41,452 nt of DNA from Pseudomonadota bacterium. GTDB taxonomy: Bacteria > Pseudomonadota > Alphaproteobacteria > Sphingomonadales > Sphingomonadaceae. Under the pieces are notes generated by a model that saw only the letters and a program-made list of their open reading frames with translations, ran no database searches and was not told the DNA's origin. The position numbers and the translations under genes are program-made. Numbering within the stretch: position 1 is the first letter of the stretch; every line of letters starts with the position of its first letter. The DNA lies in assembly GCA_018240895.1 (NCBI GenBank), contig JAFEEX010000035.1, forward strand, positions 1-41,452. The letters run 5' to 3'. Positions 33,060 to 41,016 of the stretch are shown here, piece after piece.

Positions 33060-33248
33060 TTGTTGACCCGTTCACCCGGCAAATCCCCGTTACCGAATCC
33101 GAAGCGCAAGCAGGCGCGGCGGCGGGCATCGCGCAAACCTGATTGGGCCGATGGACTGCGCAAGCTTTATGACGATGTGGTGGCCGAACCCTTGCCCGAC
33201 AGTTTCGAACAGCTGTTGAACAAGCTTGATCAGGCCAGTGATGATTGA
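33060..33248 (+). CDS. nepR: Anti-sigma factor NepR
   Basis: A 62-residue protein that holds EcfG inactive and is taken up by phosphorylated PhyR. The hallmark block GLRKLYDDVVAEPLPDSFEQLLNKLD (about 32-57) covers the two conserved helices; the N-terminus is basic and flexible. No ATG or GTG is available: translation must start at TTG 33060 or TTG 33063, with GGAG at 33053-33056; the spacing favours 33063. The weak start may keep NepR low relative to EcfG. It overlaps the ecfG start by 8 bases. Confidence 0.93.
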   Translation: MLTRSPGKSPLPNPKRKQARRRASRKPDWADGLRKLYDDVVAEPLPDSFEQLLNKLDQASDD

Positions 33249-33792
33249 CCGCACTGTGCCGGGTGCCTCGGGCAAAGCCGCGCCGTCGGATAAGTTTCGC
33301 AATGATCTGGTCGCTCTGCTGCCCCATCTCAGAGCATTTGCGCGCGGCTTGTGTACCCGTTCGGACCTGGCTGACGATCTGGTTCAGGAAACGGTGATGC
33401 GGGCCTGGCGCGCGCGCGACCGGTTTGCGGCCGGGACCAATCTGAAGGCCTGGACTTTCACGATCATGCGCAATCATTTCCTCAATGACCTGCGCAAAAA
33501 TCGCCGGATGACGCAGCTTGATCAGGACGCGGCCGAAACGGCGCTGGTGGTGCGCGCGACCCAGGACGCGGGCATTCACCTCAGCGATTTGCAACGTGCG
33601 CTGGAACAATTGCCTGATGAACGGCGGGAGGCGCTCCTGCTGGTTGGCGCTGGCGAATTTTCCTATGAGGAAGCGGCGCGGATTTGCGGGGTTCCCATCG
33701 GGACGATGAAAAGCCGCGTTGCACGCGGCCGCAGCCAGTTGCGCGACCTGATCGACCCGCCAGATGGGCGCGCGGTTCCGCCAGGCGGATAG
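33241..33792 (+). CDS. ecfG: General stress response sigma factor EcfG
   Basis: A 183-residue ECF sigma factor directing RNA polymerase to GGAAC/CGTT promoters. Region 2 has LRAFARGLCTRSDLADDLVQETVMRAW and NLKAWTFTIMRNHFLNDLRK (about 28-85); region 4 has LPDERREALLLVGAGEFSYEEAARICG and GTMKSRVARGRSQL (about 115-170). The ATG at 33241 lies inside the nepR end, giving coupled translation and balanced amounts of sigma and anti-sigma; an in-frame start at 33226 is less likely. It converges on sodB, 22 bases away. Confidence 0.96.
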   Translation: MIDRTVPGASGKAAPSDKFRNDLVALLPHLRAFARGLCTRSDLADDLVQETVMRAWRARDRFAAGTNLKAWTFTIMRNHFLNDLRKNRRMTQLDQDAAETALVVRATQDAGIHLSDLQRALEQLPDERREALLLVGAGEFSYEEAARICGVPIGTMKSRVARGRSQLRDLIDPPDGRAVPPGG

Positions 33793-33814
33793 GCGCGCCC
33801 ATCACGGGTTTGCC

Positions 33815-34426
33815 TCAGGCGGGGTATTCCCATGCACTATCGCTGGCAAAATTCCTGGCGGCGAAGTGCCAGTTCAGGATCTGGGTAGCCGCTGTCAGAT
33901 AGGCCTTCCTGTCGTTCTTGCGATCAAGGTAATAGGCGTGTTCCCACACATCGATTACCAGCAACGGCTTCAGTCCGTCGGTGATCGGGCATCCCGCATC
34001 GTGGGTCGTGATCACTTTCAGGCTGCCGCCTTCCGCAACCAGCCAGGCCCAGCCTGACCCGAACTGCCCCAGCCCCTGTTCAACCAGCGTGTCGAGCAGC
34101 GCCTGCGTCGATCCGAAAGCAGCGTCTATCGCAGCAGCCAGAGCGCCGTCGGGCTGACCCTCTACGGGGGACAGGCTGTGCCAGTAGAAACCGTGGTTCC
34201 AGGCCTGCGCAGCCTGGTTGAAGAGTTTGCCATCCTTGCGATTTGCTGCTGCCAGAACGATCGCGTTCAGCGCGGCGTCGGCAAGGTCGGTTCCGGCAAC
34301 CAGTTCGTTGGTCTTGTCGACATAGGCCTTGTGGTGCTTGCCGTGATGGACGGCCAGTGTCGCGGCTGAAATCGCAGGCTCCAACGCAGTTTCGGCAAAA
34401 GGCAATTCGATCAGCTTGATGGACAT
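33815..34426 (-). CDS. sodB: Superoxide dismutase, Fe-type
   Basis: A 203-residue cytoplasmic enzyme that turns superoxide into oxygen and hydrogen peroxide. Metal ligands are His27 (VHHGKHH), His78 (AWNHGFYW), Asp159 and His163 (VIDVWEHAYYLD). Gln73 in QAAQAWNH supports the iron form rather than manganese. No signal peptide. The upstream region has an exact EcfG promoter match at 34562-34586, about 130 bases before the start, which ties it to the general stress response genes next door. Confidence 0.95.
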   Translation of the reverse strand: MSIKLIELPFAETALEPAISAATLAVHHGKHHKAYVDKTNELVAGTDLADAALNAIVLAAANRKDGKLFNQAAQAWNHGFYWHSLSPVEGQPDGALAAAIDAAFGSTQALLDTLVEQGLGQFGSGWAWLVAEGGSLKVITTHDAGCPITDGLKPLLVIDVWEHAYYLDRKNDRKAYLTAATQILNWHFAARNFASDSAWEYPA

Positions 34427-34463
34427 CTCATACTCCGGAAGGATCTGCGAATGGCGCGGCCCA

Positions 34464-34488
34464 GGAACGGATTTGTGCCAATTTGGTT
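34464..34488 (+). promoter_or_regulatory. EcfG-like promoter match facing away from sodB
   Basis: GGAAC (34464-34468), 16 bases, GGTT (34485-34488) on the plus strand. No plus-strand gene lies downstream; a transcript would be antisense to the sodB leader and to the candidate sRNA. It may be chance. Confidence 0.25.
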
Positions 34489-34561
34489 AGTCTAGCATGA
34501 TGATATCAACCAATCCGGCAATTACAGACGGTCAATCCCTTTCCTGCGCACCTGTCATGTC

Positions 34562-34586
34562 AACGGCGTCGGATGGAAATGGTTCC
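34562..34586 (-). promoter_or_regulatory. EcfG promoter upstream of sodB
   Basis: Minus strand GGAAC (34586-34582), 16 bases, CGTT (34565-34562): an exact fit to the EcfG consensus. Transcription would begin near 34555, giving sodB a leader of roughly 130 bases. Confidence 0.65.
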
Positions 34587-34634
34587 CGAAATTGAAGAAA
34601 ATGCCGGACCGGACTTTTTGGTGGACATCCCGAT

Positions 34635-34720
34635 AAACGCGGGCCCCCTGCACCGCGTGCAAGAGGCCCGGAAGGTCATCTGCAGACAGTCGGGGGGGAA
34701 GGGCTTGCTGCAGATGTCAT
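34635..34720 (-). ncRNA. Candidate stress sRNA, GsrN-like
   Basis: No protein gene fits 34427-34832. On the minus strand, after an EcfG-type promoter (34728-34752), transcription from about 34720 would give first a hairpin, CATCTGCAG (34716-34708) with CTGCAGATG (34685-34677), whose 22-base loop contains seven C in a row (34698-34692) next to CCCTT. A second hairpin follows, 34670-34657 with 34653-34640, 14 bp with a 3-base loop, then CGTTTAT as a weak terminator tail. Caulobacter GsrN is also EcfG-type (SigT) dependent and uses a C-rich exposed loop to bind G-rich mRNA leaders. Homology itself is not shown; structure and promoter are. Confidence 0.5.
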
Positions 34721-34725
34721 AGGAA

Positions 34726-34752
34726 GGAACCTTCCAACCGTGATCGGGTTCC
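34726..34752. promoter_or_regulatory. Bidirectional EcfG-type promoter before the candidate sRNA
   Basis: GGAACC (34726-34731) and GGTTCC (34747-34752) form a perfect inverted repeat around 15 bases. Each strand therefore reads GGAAC-N16-GGTT. The minus-strand copy (GGAAC 34752-34748, GGTT 34731-34728) faces the candidate sRNA; the plus-strand copy faces the end of the PotD-like gene, where no plus-strand gene exists. Confidence 0.5.
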
Positions 34753-34832
34753 CGGGCTTTGAAAATTTTTACGCAGCGCCGGTAATCCGGTACCCCGTGT
34801 TCATTTGCAGCGGTGCTGTCAGCCCCGCAGGT

Positions 34833-35945
34833 TCAGCCAGCCCGGACGCGGGCAAAGGCCGCTTCATAGAGTGGCTGCATCGCGGGACGGTATCTGGCAT
34901 ACTCGCACTTGGCCAGTTGCGCCGCAGGCGGAAAGATAACCGGATTGTTCTTGTAGTCTTCCGGCATCAATGCCTTTGCCGCCGCGTTGGGGGTGGGGTA
35001 AAGGATTGTTTCGGTGATCTTTCTGTCCACTTCGGCATCAAGCAGATAATTGATGAAGGCGTGCGCATTTTTGGGGTGAGGCGCGCCGTTGGGGATGCAC
35101 AGCGAATCCGAGCTTAGCTGACTGCCTTCGCGCGGCAGTACGAAGGCAAGATCGTTGTCCTCGATCATCACCTGGGCGATGTCGCCATTGTATTCCAGCA
35201 CCAGATCGACTTCGCCCCGCAGCAAAAGATCCTGTCCATTGTCTTCGTGAAAGACCTTCACGAACGGCTTCTGCTTTTCCATCATCGCCTGAATGGTCTT
35301 GACGTCCTCAGCGGTCAGGGCGTTGACCGACTTGCCCAGGTACTTGCCATAAAGCCGGAACATATCGCCCGCCTCTGACAGCCAGCCGATCCGGCCTTTG
35401 TATTGATCGGAATCGAACAGCACCTTCCAGCTGTCGGGTACGCCTTTCACCCTGGACTTGCGATAACCGATTCCCAGCGTCAGCCAGGTGTACGGCACCG
35501 AATATTTTCGCCCCGGATCATAGAGAAGCTGGATGAAGGCCGGATCGATGTTCTTCAGGTTGGGGAGCAGCGCATGGTCCAGCGCCATGATCATTTCGGC
35601 GGCGACCATCCGTTCGACAAAGTCGTTTGACGGCACGATCACGTCATAACCCGGGTTTCCGGCGCGCAGCTTGTCAAACAGTTCATCATTGCTGGAAAAC
35701 AGCGTCAGGTTAACGTCAATGCCGCTGTCGCCCTTGAAATCGGTCAGCGTGCTGTCGCCAAGATAGGTTCCCCAATTGTGAAAATTGAGCCGTGGCTCTT
35801 CGCCGGTTGCGGTGATCTTGTGGTCGCCCGTCAGGCCCGGCTTGCCGCAACCGGCCAGCCCGCCCAGACTGATGCCGATCGCGGCGGCGCCCAGCCGCTG
35901 CAACAGCGATCTGCGCCCCAGACGGGCAATGGGGATCGCGTTCAT
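34833..35945 (-). CDS. PotD/PotF-like polyamine-binding lipoprotein
   Basis: A 370-residue extracellular solute-binding protein of the spermidine/putrescine group. The N-terminus combines a twin-arginine-like RRSLLQ and a lipobox LAGC, so the mature protein is lipid-anchored outside the inner membrane. [15 protein letters not shown] and [14 protein letters not shown] match PotD/Pot[16 protein letters not shown] and [14 protein letters not shown] line the cleft. The ATPase and permease genes (potABC) that should accompany it are not present on either side, so it is an orphan here. The ligand is inferred from family only. Confidence 0.88.
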   Translation of the reverse strand: MNAIPIARLGRRSLLQRLGAAAIGISLGGLAGCGKPGLTGDHKITATGEEPRLNFHNWGTYLGDSTLTDFKGDSGIDVNLTLFSSNDELFDKLRAGNPGYDVIVPSNDFVERMVAAEMIMALDHALLPNLKNIDPAFIQLLYDPGRKYSVPYTWLTLGIGYRKSRVKGVPDSWKVLFDSDQYKGRIGWLSEAGDMFRLYGKYLGKSVNALTAEDVKTIQAMMEKQKPFVKVFHEDNGQDLLLRGEVDLVLEYNGDIAQVMIEDNDLAFVLPREGSQLSSDSLCIPNGAPHPKNAHAFINYLLDAEVDRKITETILYPTPNAAAKALMPEDYKNNPVIFPPAAQLAKCEYARYRPAMQPLYEAAFARVRAG

Positions 35946-36118
35946 CGCTTCCCCCTGCGCGAGGGCAGCCAGCTTGCTTGTATGTGCATGATTTGCACAA
36001 TGGCGTCGCGGCTGCGTCGCGGCAATGGATTTCGGGCATGGTCATTGACAGCGCGGCTTGGCGGGGGAACAAAAATGCTAAGTCGCATCGGGCGAACCGA
36101 GGGGCTAGGGGCGCGGCA

Positions 36119-37024
36119 ATGACGACTACGCTTACCCATCTTCAGCGGCTTGAGGCCGAGGCAATCCATATCATGCGCGAAGTGGTGGCCGAGGCTGAGC
36201 GGCCGGTGATGCTCTATTCGGTGGGCAAGGATTCGGCGGTAATGCTGCACCTGGCGAGGAAGGCCTTTTATCCCGCGCCACCGCCCTTTCCGCTGCTGCA
36301 CGTCGATACCACCTGGAAATTCCGGGCGATGTATGACCTGCGCAACCGGATGGCGACCGAATCCGGCATGGAACTGCTGGTCTATCAGAACCCCGAAGCG
36401 CTGGAGCGCGGGATCAATCCGTTCGATCACGGCGCGCTGCACACCGATATGTGGAAGACGGAAGGATTGAAGCAGGCGCTTGACAAGTGGCAGTTCGATG
36501 CGGCCTTCGGCGGGGCGCGGCGCGATGAGGAAAAGAGCCGGGCCAAGGAGCGGATATTCTCGTTCCGCAGCGCCAGCCACGGCTGGGATCCCAAGAACCA
36601 GCGGCCCGAACTGTGGAACCTCTACAACGCGCGCAAGCACAAGGGCGAATCGATCCGGGTCTTTCCGATCTCCAACTGGACCGAACTGGATGTCTGGCAA
36701 TATATCCAGCTTGAAGGCATTCCGATCGTCCCGCTCTACTTCGCCGCGCCGCGCCCGACCGTGGAGCGCGACGGGATGCTGCTGATGGTTGATGACGATC
36801 GCTTCCGGCTGCTCCCCGGCGAGGTGCCGGTGGAACGCTCGATCCGTTTCCGCACCCTGGGCTGCTATCCGCTGACCGGCGCGGTGGAGAGCGAGGCGAC
36901 GACCCTGAGCGAGGTAATTCAGGAAACGCTGCTGACCACCACCAGCGAGCGGCAAGGCCGCGCGATTGACAAGGACGCGGGCGGGGCTGGGATGGAAGTC
37001 AAGAAGCAGCAGGGGTATTTCTGA
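36119..37024 (+). CDS. cysD: Sulfate adenylyltransferase subunit 2
   Basis: A 301-residue PP-loop ATPase that, with CysN, joins sulfate to ATP to make [15 protein letters not shown] is the PP-loop (about 35-46); [19 protein letters not shown] and [19 protein letters not shown] are signature blocks; the end VKKQQGYF is typical. ATG 36119 was chosen; the open frame upstream to 35978 overlaps the divergent PotD-like gene's leader. It is the first gene of cysD-cysNC-cysQ and ends in TGATG with cysNC. Confidence 0.97.
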   Translation: MTTTLTHLQRLEAEAIHIMREVVAEAERPVMLYSVGKDSAVMLHLARKAFYPAPPPFPLLHVDTTWKFRAMYDLRNRMATESGMELLVYQNPEALERGINPFDHGALHTDMWKTEGLKQALDKWQFDAAFGGARRDEEKSRAKERIFSFRSASHGWDPKNQRPELWNLYNARKHKGESIRVFPISNWTELDVWQYIQLEGIPIVPLYFAAPRPTVERDGMLLMVDDDRFRLLPGEVPVERSIRFRTLGCYPLTGAVESEATTLSEVIQETLLTTTSERQGRAIDKDAGGAGMEVKKQQGYF

Positions 37025-38970
37025 TGTCTGTCGCACCCTCTGCGGACGCTGCCTATGTCACCGACGCCCTCATCGCCGAAGATATCGACGCCTATCTCGA
37101 TACGCACCGGCACAAGACTATGCTGCGCTTCATCACCTGCGGGTCAGTGGACGATGGCAAGTCGACGCTGATCGGGCGGCTGCTTTACGACAGCAAGATG
37201 ATCTTTGAGGATCAGCTTGATGCGCTTCAGGCGGACTCCAAAAAAGTCGGCACCCAGGGGCAGGAGATTGATTTCGCGCTGCTGGTCGATGGCCTGGCCG
37301 CAGAGCGTGAACAGGGCATCACCATCGATGTCGCTTACCGCTTCTTCAACACCGAAAAGCGCAAGTTCATCGTCGCCGACTGTCCGGGACACGAGCAATA
37401 TACCCGCAACATGGTGACCGGCGCCAGCACCGCAGACCTCGCGGTGATCCTGGTTGACGCGCGCAAGGGCGTGCTGGTCCAGACCCGGCGGCATTCGTAT
37501 CTGTGCCACCTGATCGGCATCAGGAACGTGGTGCTGGCGGTCAACAAGATGGACCTGGTGGGTTATGATCAGGCCAGATATGACGCGATTGTTGCGGATT
37601 ATGCTGTCTTCGCCCGGTCGATCGGGATCGAAAGCTTCACCGCCATGCCGATTTCGGGCTTCAAGGGCGATAACATCACCGCCCGTTCGCCCAATACACC
37701 GTGGTATCAGGGGCCGACCCTGATCGACCATCTTGAAACGGTTGAAGTGCTGTCCTCGCGCGATGCCGACAAGCCGTTTCGGATGCCGGTGCAATGGGTC
37801 AACCGGCCCAACCTTGATTTCCGGGGTTTCGCCGGGCTGATCGCCAGCGGCTCGGTCAAGCCGGGCGATGCGGTGCGGGTGCTGCCTTCGGGCAAGACCT
37901 CCACGGTCGCACGGATCGTTACCCTTGGTGGTGATCTGGATAAGGCGGTTGCCGGGCAGGCGGTAACGCTGACGCTTGCCGACGAGATCGACTGTTCGCG
38001 CGGCGATGTCCTGGCCGCCGCCGACGCCCCGCCGCAAGTGGCCGATCAGTTTGAGGCGACGCTGGTGTGGATGGCGGACGAGCCGATGTTGGTCGGACGC
38101 GGATATTGGCTGAAGCTGGGTACGCAAACCGTTAGCGCCACCGTTCAGCAGCCCAAGCACACCATCAACGTCAACACGCTGGAACATCTGGCTGCCAAGA
38201 CGCTGGACCTCAATGCGATTGGCGTGGCCGAACTGGCGACTGACCGGCCACTGGTGTTTGAACCCTATGCCGACAGCCGCACGCTTGGCGGCTTTATCCT
38301 GATCGACAAGCTGACCAATGCCACCGTCGCTGCCGGAATGCTCAATTTCAGCCTGCGCCGGGCGCAAAACGTCCATTGGCAGGCGCTGGACATTACCCGC
38401 GATGCCCACGCCGCGCTCAAGCACCAGAAGCCGGCTGTGCTGTGGTTCACCGGCCTGTCAGGTTCCGGCAAGAGCACGATCGCCAATCTGGTCGAAAAGA
38501 AGCTCCACGCGCTGGGCCACCACACCTTCCTGCTTGATGGGGACAATGTCCGGCACGGCCTCAACAAGGACCTTGGTTTTACCGAGGCTGACCGGATCGA
38601 GAATATCCGCCGGGTTGGCGAAGTGGCGAAACTGATGAGCGATGCCGGGCTGATCGTGCTGACCGCCTTTATCAGCCCCTTCCGGGCCGAACGCGAGATG
38701 GTCCGCGCGATGCTGCCCAAAGGCGAATTCGTGGAAATTTTCGTCGATACCCCGCTGGCGGTTGCGGAAAGCCGCGATGTGAAGGGCCTTTACAAGAAGG
38801 CGCGCGCGGGTGAGCTGAAGAACTTCACCGGGATCGACAGTCCTTATGAACGGCCCGAATGGCCCGAACTGCGGGTTGATACCACCGCCGAGACATCCGA
38901 AGCGGCGGCGGAACGGATCGTCGATCATATTCTTGGCGCGCGCGGTGATATGTGGATGCCAACCATATGA
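37024..38970 (+). CDS. cysNC: Bifunctional sulfate adenylyltransferase subunit 1 / APS kinase
   Basis: A 648-residue fusion. The N-terminal CysN GTPase (about 30-450) has G1 GSVDDGKST (40-48), G3 DCPGHEQ and G4 NKMD, and drives APS formation by CysD. The C-terminal CysC kinase (about 460-648) has P-loop [24 protein letters not shown] and [24 protein letters not shown], and makes PAPS. Fusion of the two is common in alphaproteobacteria. One-base overlap with cysD and four-base overlap (ATGA) with cysQ show tight coupling. Confidence 0.97.
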   Translation: MSVAPSADAAYVTDALIAEDIDAYLDTHRHKTMLRFITCGSVDDGKSTLIGRLLYDSKMIFEDQLDALQADSKKVGTQGQEIDFALLVDGLAAEREQGITIDVAYRFFNTEKRKFIVADCPGHEQYTRNMVTGASTADLAVILVDARKGVLVQTRRHSYLCHLIGIRNVVLAVNKMDLVGYDQARYDAIVADYAVFARSIGIESFTAMPISGFKGDNITARSPNTPWYQGPTLIDHLETVEVLSSRDADKPFRMPVQWVNRPNLDFRGFAGLIASGSVKPGDAVRVLPSGKTSTVARIVTLGGDLDKAVAGQAVTLTLADEIDCSRGDVLAAADAPPQVADQFEATLVWMADEPMLVGRGYWLKLGTQTVSATVQQPKHTINVNTLEHLAAKTLDLNAIGVAELATDRPLVFEPYADSRTLGGFILIDKLTNATVAAGMLNFSLRRAQNVHWQALDITRDAHAALKHQKPAVLWFTGLSGSGKSTIANLVEKKLHALGHHTFLLDGDNVRHGLNKDLGFTEADRIENIRRVGEVAKLMSDAGLIVLTAFISPFRAEREMVRAMLPKGEFVEIFVDTPLAVAESRDVKGLYKKARAGELKNFTGIDSPYERPEWPELRVDTTAETSEAAAERIVDHILGARGDMWMPTI

Positions 38971-39710
38971 CGGACGCTGAACTCGCGGCGCAGCTTGCCG
39001 ATGAAGCGGGCCGCCGGCTGCTGGCCCTGCGCGGTGAGGGACGGCTGGAAGGCAAGGCCCTGGGCGCGGAGGCGGACCGGATCGCCAATGCTTTCCTGTG
39101 CGAAGCGCTGCGCCGCGAACGTCCCGGCGATGCCCTGCTGTCAGAAGAGGAAAAGGACAGCGCTGATCGCCTGTCCGCCGTGCGCTGCTGGATCGTCGAT
39201 CCGCTCGACGGGACGCGTGAATATGGCGAAGGGCGCAGCGATTGGGCGGTCCACGTCGCGCTGGCGGTGGATGGCACAGCGCGTGACGGGGCCGTGGCGC
39301 TGCCCGGCCTTGGCATGGTGCTGCGGTCCGATGCCCCGGTGCCGCTGCGCCCACTGCATCAGCCGCCGCGCTTGCTGGTCAGCCGTTCGCGCCCGGCGGC
39401 CGAGGCGCAGGCCGTGGCCCGGGCGCTGGGCGGTGAACTGATCGCCATGGGCAGCGCCGGGGCAAAGGCCATGGCGGTGGTTCGCGGAGAGGCGGAGATC
39501 TATCTTCACACGGGCGGGCAATATGAATGGGACAATTGCGCGCCCGCCGCGGTGGCGCAGGCGACGGGGCTTCACGTCAGCCGGGCGGACGGCGCGCCGC
39601 TGCGTTACAACAGGCCCGATCCCTATCTGCCTGATCTGCTGATCTGCCGCCGGGAATGGGCCGCGCCGGTTCTGGCCGCGGTGGCCGCGCTGGAATTGCC
39701 CGGCACCTGA
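38967..39710 (+). CDS. cysQ: 3'(2'),5'-bisphosphate nucleotidase
   Basis: A 247-residue inositol monophosphatase-family enzyme that removes the 3'-phosphate of PAP, the by-product of PAPS use, and may also limit PAPS. Metal-binding motifs are EEEKD (about 60-64), [12 protein letters not shown] (about 76-87) and the C-terminal WDNCAPAAV. The start at 38967 overlaps the cysNC stop (ATGA); an in-frame ATG 15 bases upstream is less likely. Its place in the operon couples PAPS production with PAP clearance. Confidence 0.93.
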   Translation: MTDAELAAQLADEAGRRLLALRGEGRLEGKALGAEADRIANAFLCEALRRERPGDALLSEEEKDSADRLSAVRCWIVDPLDGTREYGEGRSDWAVHVALAVDGTARDGAVALPGLGMVLRSDAPVPLRPLHQPPRLLVSRSRPAAEAQAVARALGGELIAMGSAGAKAMAVVRGEAEIYLHTGGQYEWDNCAPAAVAQATGLHVSRADGAPLRYNRPDPYLPDLLICRREWAAPVLAAVAALELPGT

Positions 39711-39730
39711 TCGCGTGGCATAAGCCGGCC

Positions 39731-40465
39731 ATGGAAGGGGATGACGAACTGGATCTTTCACCGCCCCCGCGGGTCAAGGTGGGGGTGGCGATCGGGGTGG
39801 TCCTGTTGCAGGTCGCGGTGGTGCTGGGTCTGATCAAGGCCTTCGCGCCCGATTTTGCCGCCAAGGCGGTCCAGTCTGTTTTCTTGACCTTTTCCGTCAC
39901 GGTTACAACCCCGCCGCCCAAACCGCCGCCGCCCGAAAAGAAGGCCAGCAAGCCCGCTGGCGCGTCGGGAGAGATCGGCAAAAAGGCTGTTCCAAAAGCA
40001 GCGAAAGCCCCCGATCCGAAGATCAGGATTGCCCAGGCTCCGGCCCCCAGGGCGGCCAGCACCGGCAGCGCTGACAGCTCTGGCGCAAAGGACCAGGGCA
40101 ATGGCACCGGGGCCGGCGGAAACGGCAACGGCACAGGCAGCGGCAACGGCGGAAACGGCAGCGGCGGCGGTATCGCGGTCAAACCATCGGTGCGATCAGG
40201 CGAGATAAACGATTCGCGCGATTTTCCCATTCCAGAGGGGGGCCGCCAGGCGCGCTTTGGCAAATCGGTGATCGTGTTCTTCACGGTAACGGTTGATGGG
40301 CGCGCGCGTGATTGCGCGGTAACCCGCTCCTCGGTCGATCCCGAAACGACCGCGCGGGTCTGTCCGCTGGTCATGCAGAAAATCCGCTTCAACCCGGCGG
40401 TGCGCAGCGATGGCACGCCGGTTGAGGCGCGGTATGGCTATCGTGTCGATTTCACCGGGCGATGA
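39731..40465 (+). CDS. TonB-like energy transducer
   Basis: A 244-residue protein with the TonB plan: short cytoplasmic N-terminus, one membrane anchor (about 18-40), a Pro/Lys/Ala-rich linker (PPPKPPPPEKK), a Gly/Asn-rich stretch (about 115-145), and a C-terminal TonB domain (about 165-244; VIVFFTVTVDGRARDCAVTRSS, ALL-type ending RYGYRVDF). Such proteins pass proton-motive force to outer-membrane receptors. ExbB, ExbD and a receptor are not in the window. The start ATG 39731 lies 20 bases after the cysQ stop. Confidence 0.82.
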   Translation: MEGDDELDLSPPPRVKVGVAIGVVLLQVAVVLGLIKAFAPDFAAKAVQSVFLTFSVTVTTPPPKPPPPEKKASKPAGASGEIGKKAVPKAAKAPDPKIRIAQAPAPRAASTGSADSSGAKDQGNGTGAGGNGNGTGSGNGGNGSGGGIAVKPSVRSGEINDSRDFPIPEGGRQARFGKSVIVFFTVTVDGRARDCAVTRSSVDPETTARVCPLVMQKIRFNPAVRSDGTPVEARYGYRVDFTGR

Positions 40466-40566
40466 CGCCCGCCGCCGATGAATACGATTGAATGGTCCGC
40501 GCCCCGGTCCCTTGCGGCGGGCGGCCCGGTGTTTCCGGCTTGATCGCATTGCCCCGCAACCCGTAG

Positions 40567-41016
40567 ATGCAGGCCATGATCGCACAGACCATCCAGCTTG
40601 CGCTTGCCCCGGTCTTCGTCTTGGTGGCGATGGGCAATCTGCTCAACCTGCTGACCTCGCGGCTCAGCCGGGTGGTTGACCGCGCCCGCGCGTTGCAGGA
40701 ACGGCACGTCGCAACAGAAGGCCCCGATCATGACGAGGTTGTCGCGGAAATCCGCATGATTGACCGGCGGATCAACCTGATTACCCGCGCGATCCGCCTG
40801 ATGGTGATCAGCGGGCTGATGATCGGCACGACGGTTGCGGTGCTGTTTCTTGAAGAACTGGCCAATCTCAGGCTGCAACGGCTGGCCGCCACCACCTTTC
40901 TGGGGGCCATTGCGCTGCTGATGTGGGCGCTGGTGCTGTTCCTGCGCGAAACCCAGGTGGCCGCGGAACAGCTGCGGATCCCGCGCACTTTTCTGGAACT
41001 TGAGCGGGAGGTTTGA
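40567..41016 (+). CDS. DUF2721 membrane protein
   Basis: A 149-residue protein of family DUF2721, function unknown. A first hydrophobic segment (about 5-30) leads to a charged helical stretch with the conserved LTSRLSRVVDRARAL and IRMIDRRI, then two membrane helices (about 75-98 and 105-127) and a charged C-terminal tail. An in-frame ATG at 40576 is an alternative start. It is a single gene about 100 bases after the TonB-like gene, and is the last recognisable gene in the window. Confidence 0.85.
   Translation: MQAMIAQTIQLALAPVFVLVAMGNLLNLLTSRLSRVVDRARALQERHVATEGPDHDEVVAEIRMIDRRINLITRAIRLMVISGLMIGTTVAVLFLEELANLRLQRLAATTFLGAIALLMWALVLFLRETQVAAEQLRIPRTFLELEREV

Noticed and set aside
34640-34720. 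Reading the structured intergenic stretch as 6S RNA or as a riboswitch
   Set aside because: It lacks the long bulged rod of 6S RNA, and it is not directly joined to a metabolic gene leader; the EcfG promoter and C-rich loop fit a stress sRNA better.
36066-36090. GGAAC upstream of cysD as an EcfG promoter
   Set aside because: No NGTT element follows at 16 or 17 bases.
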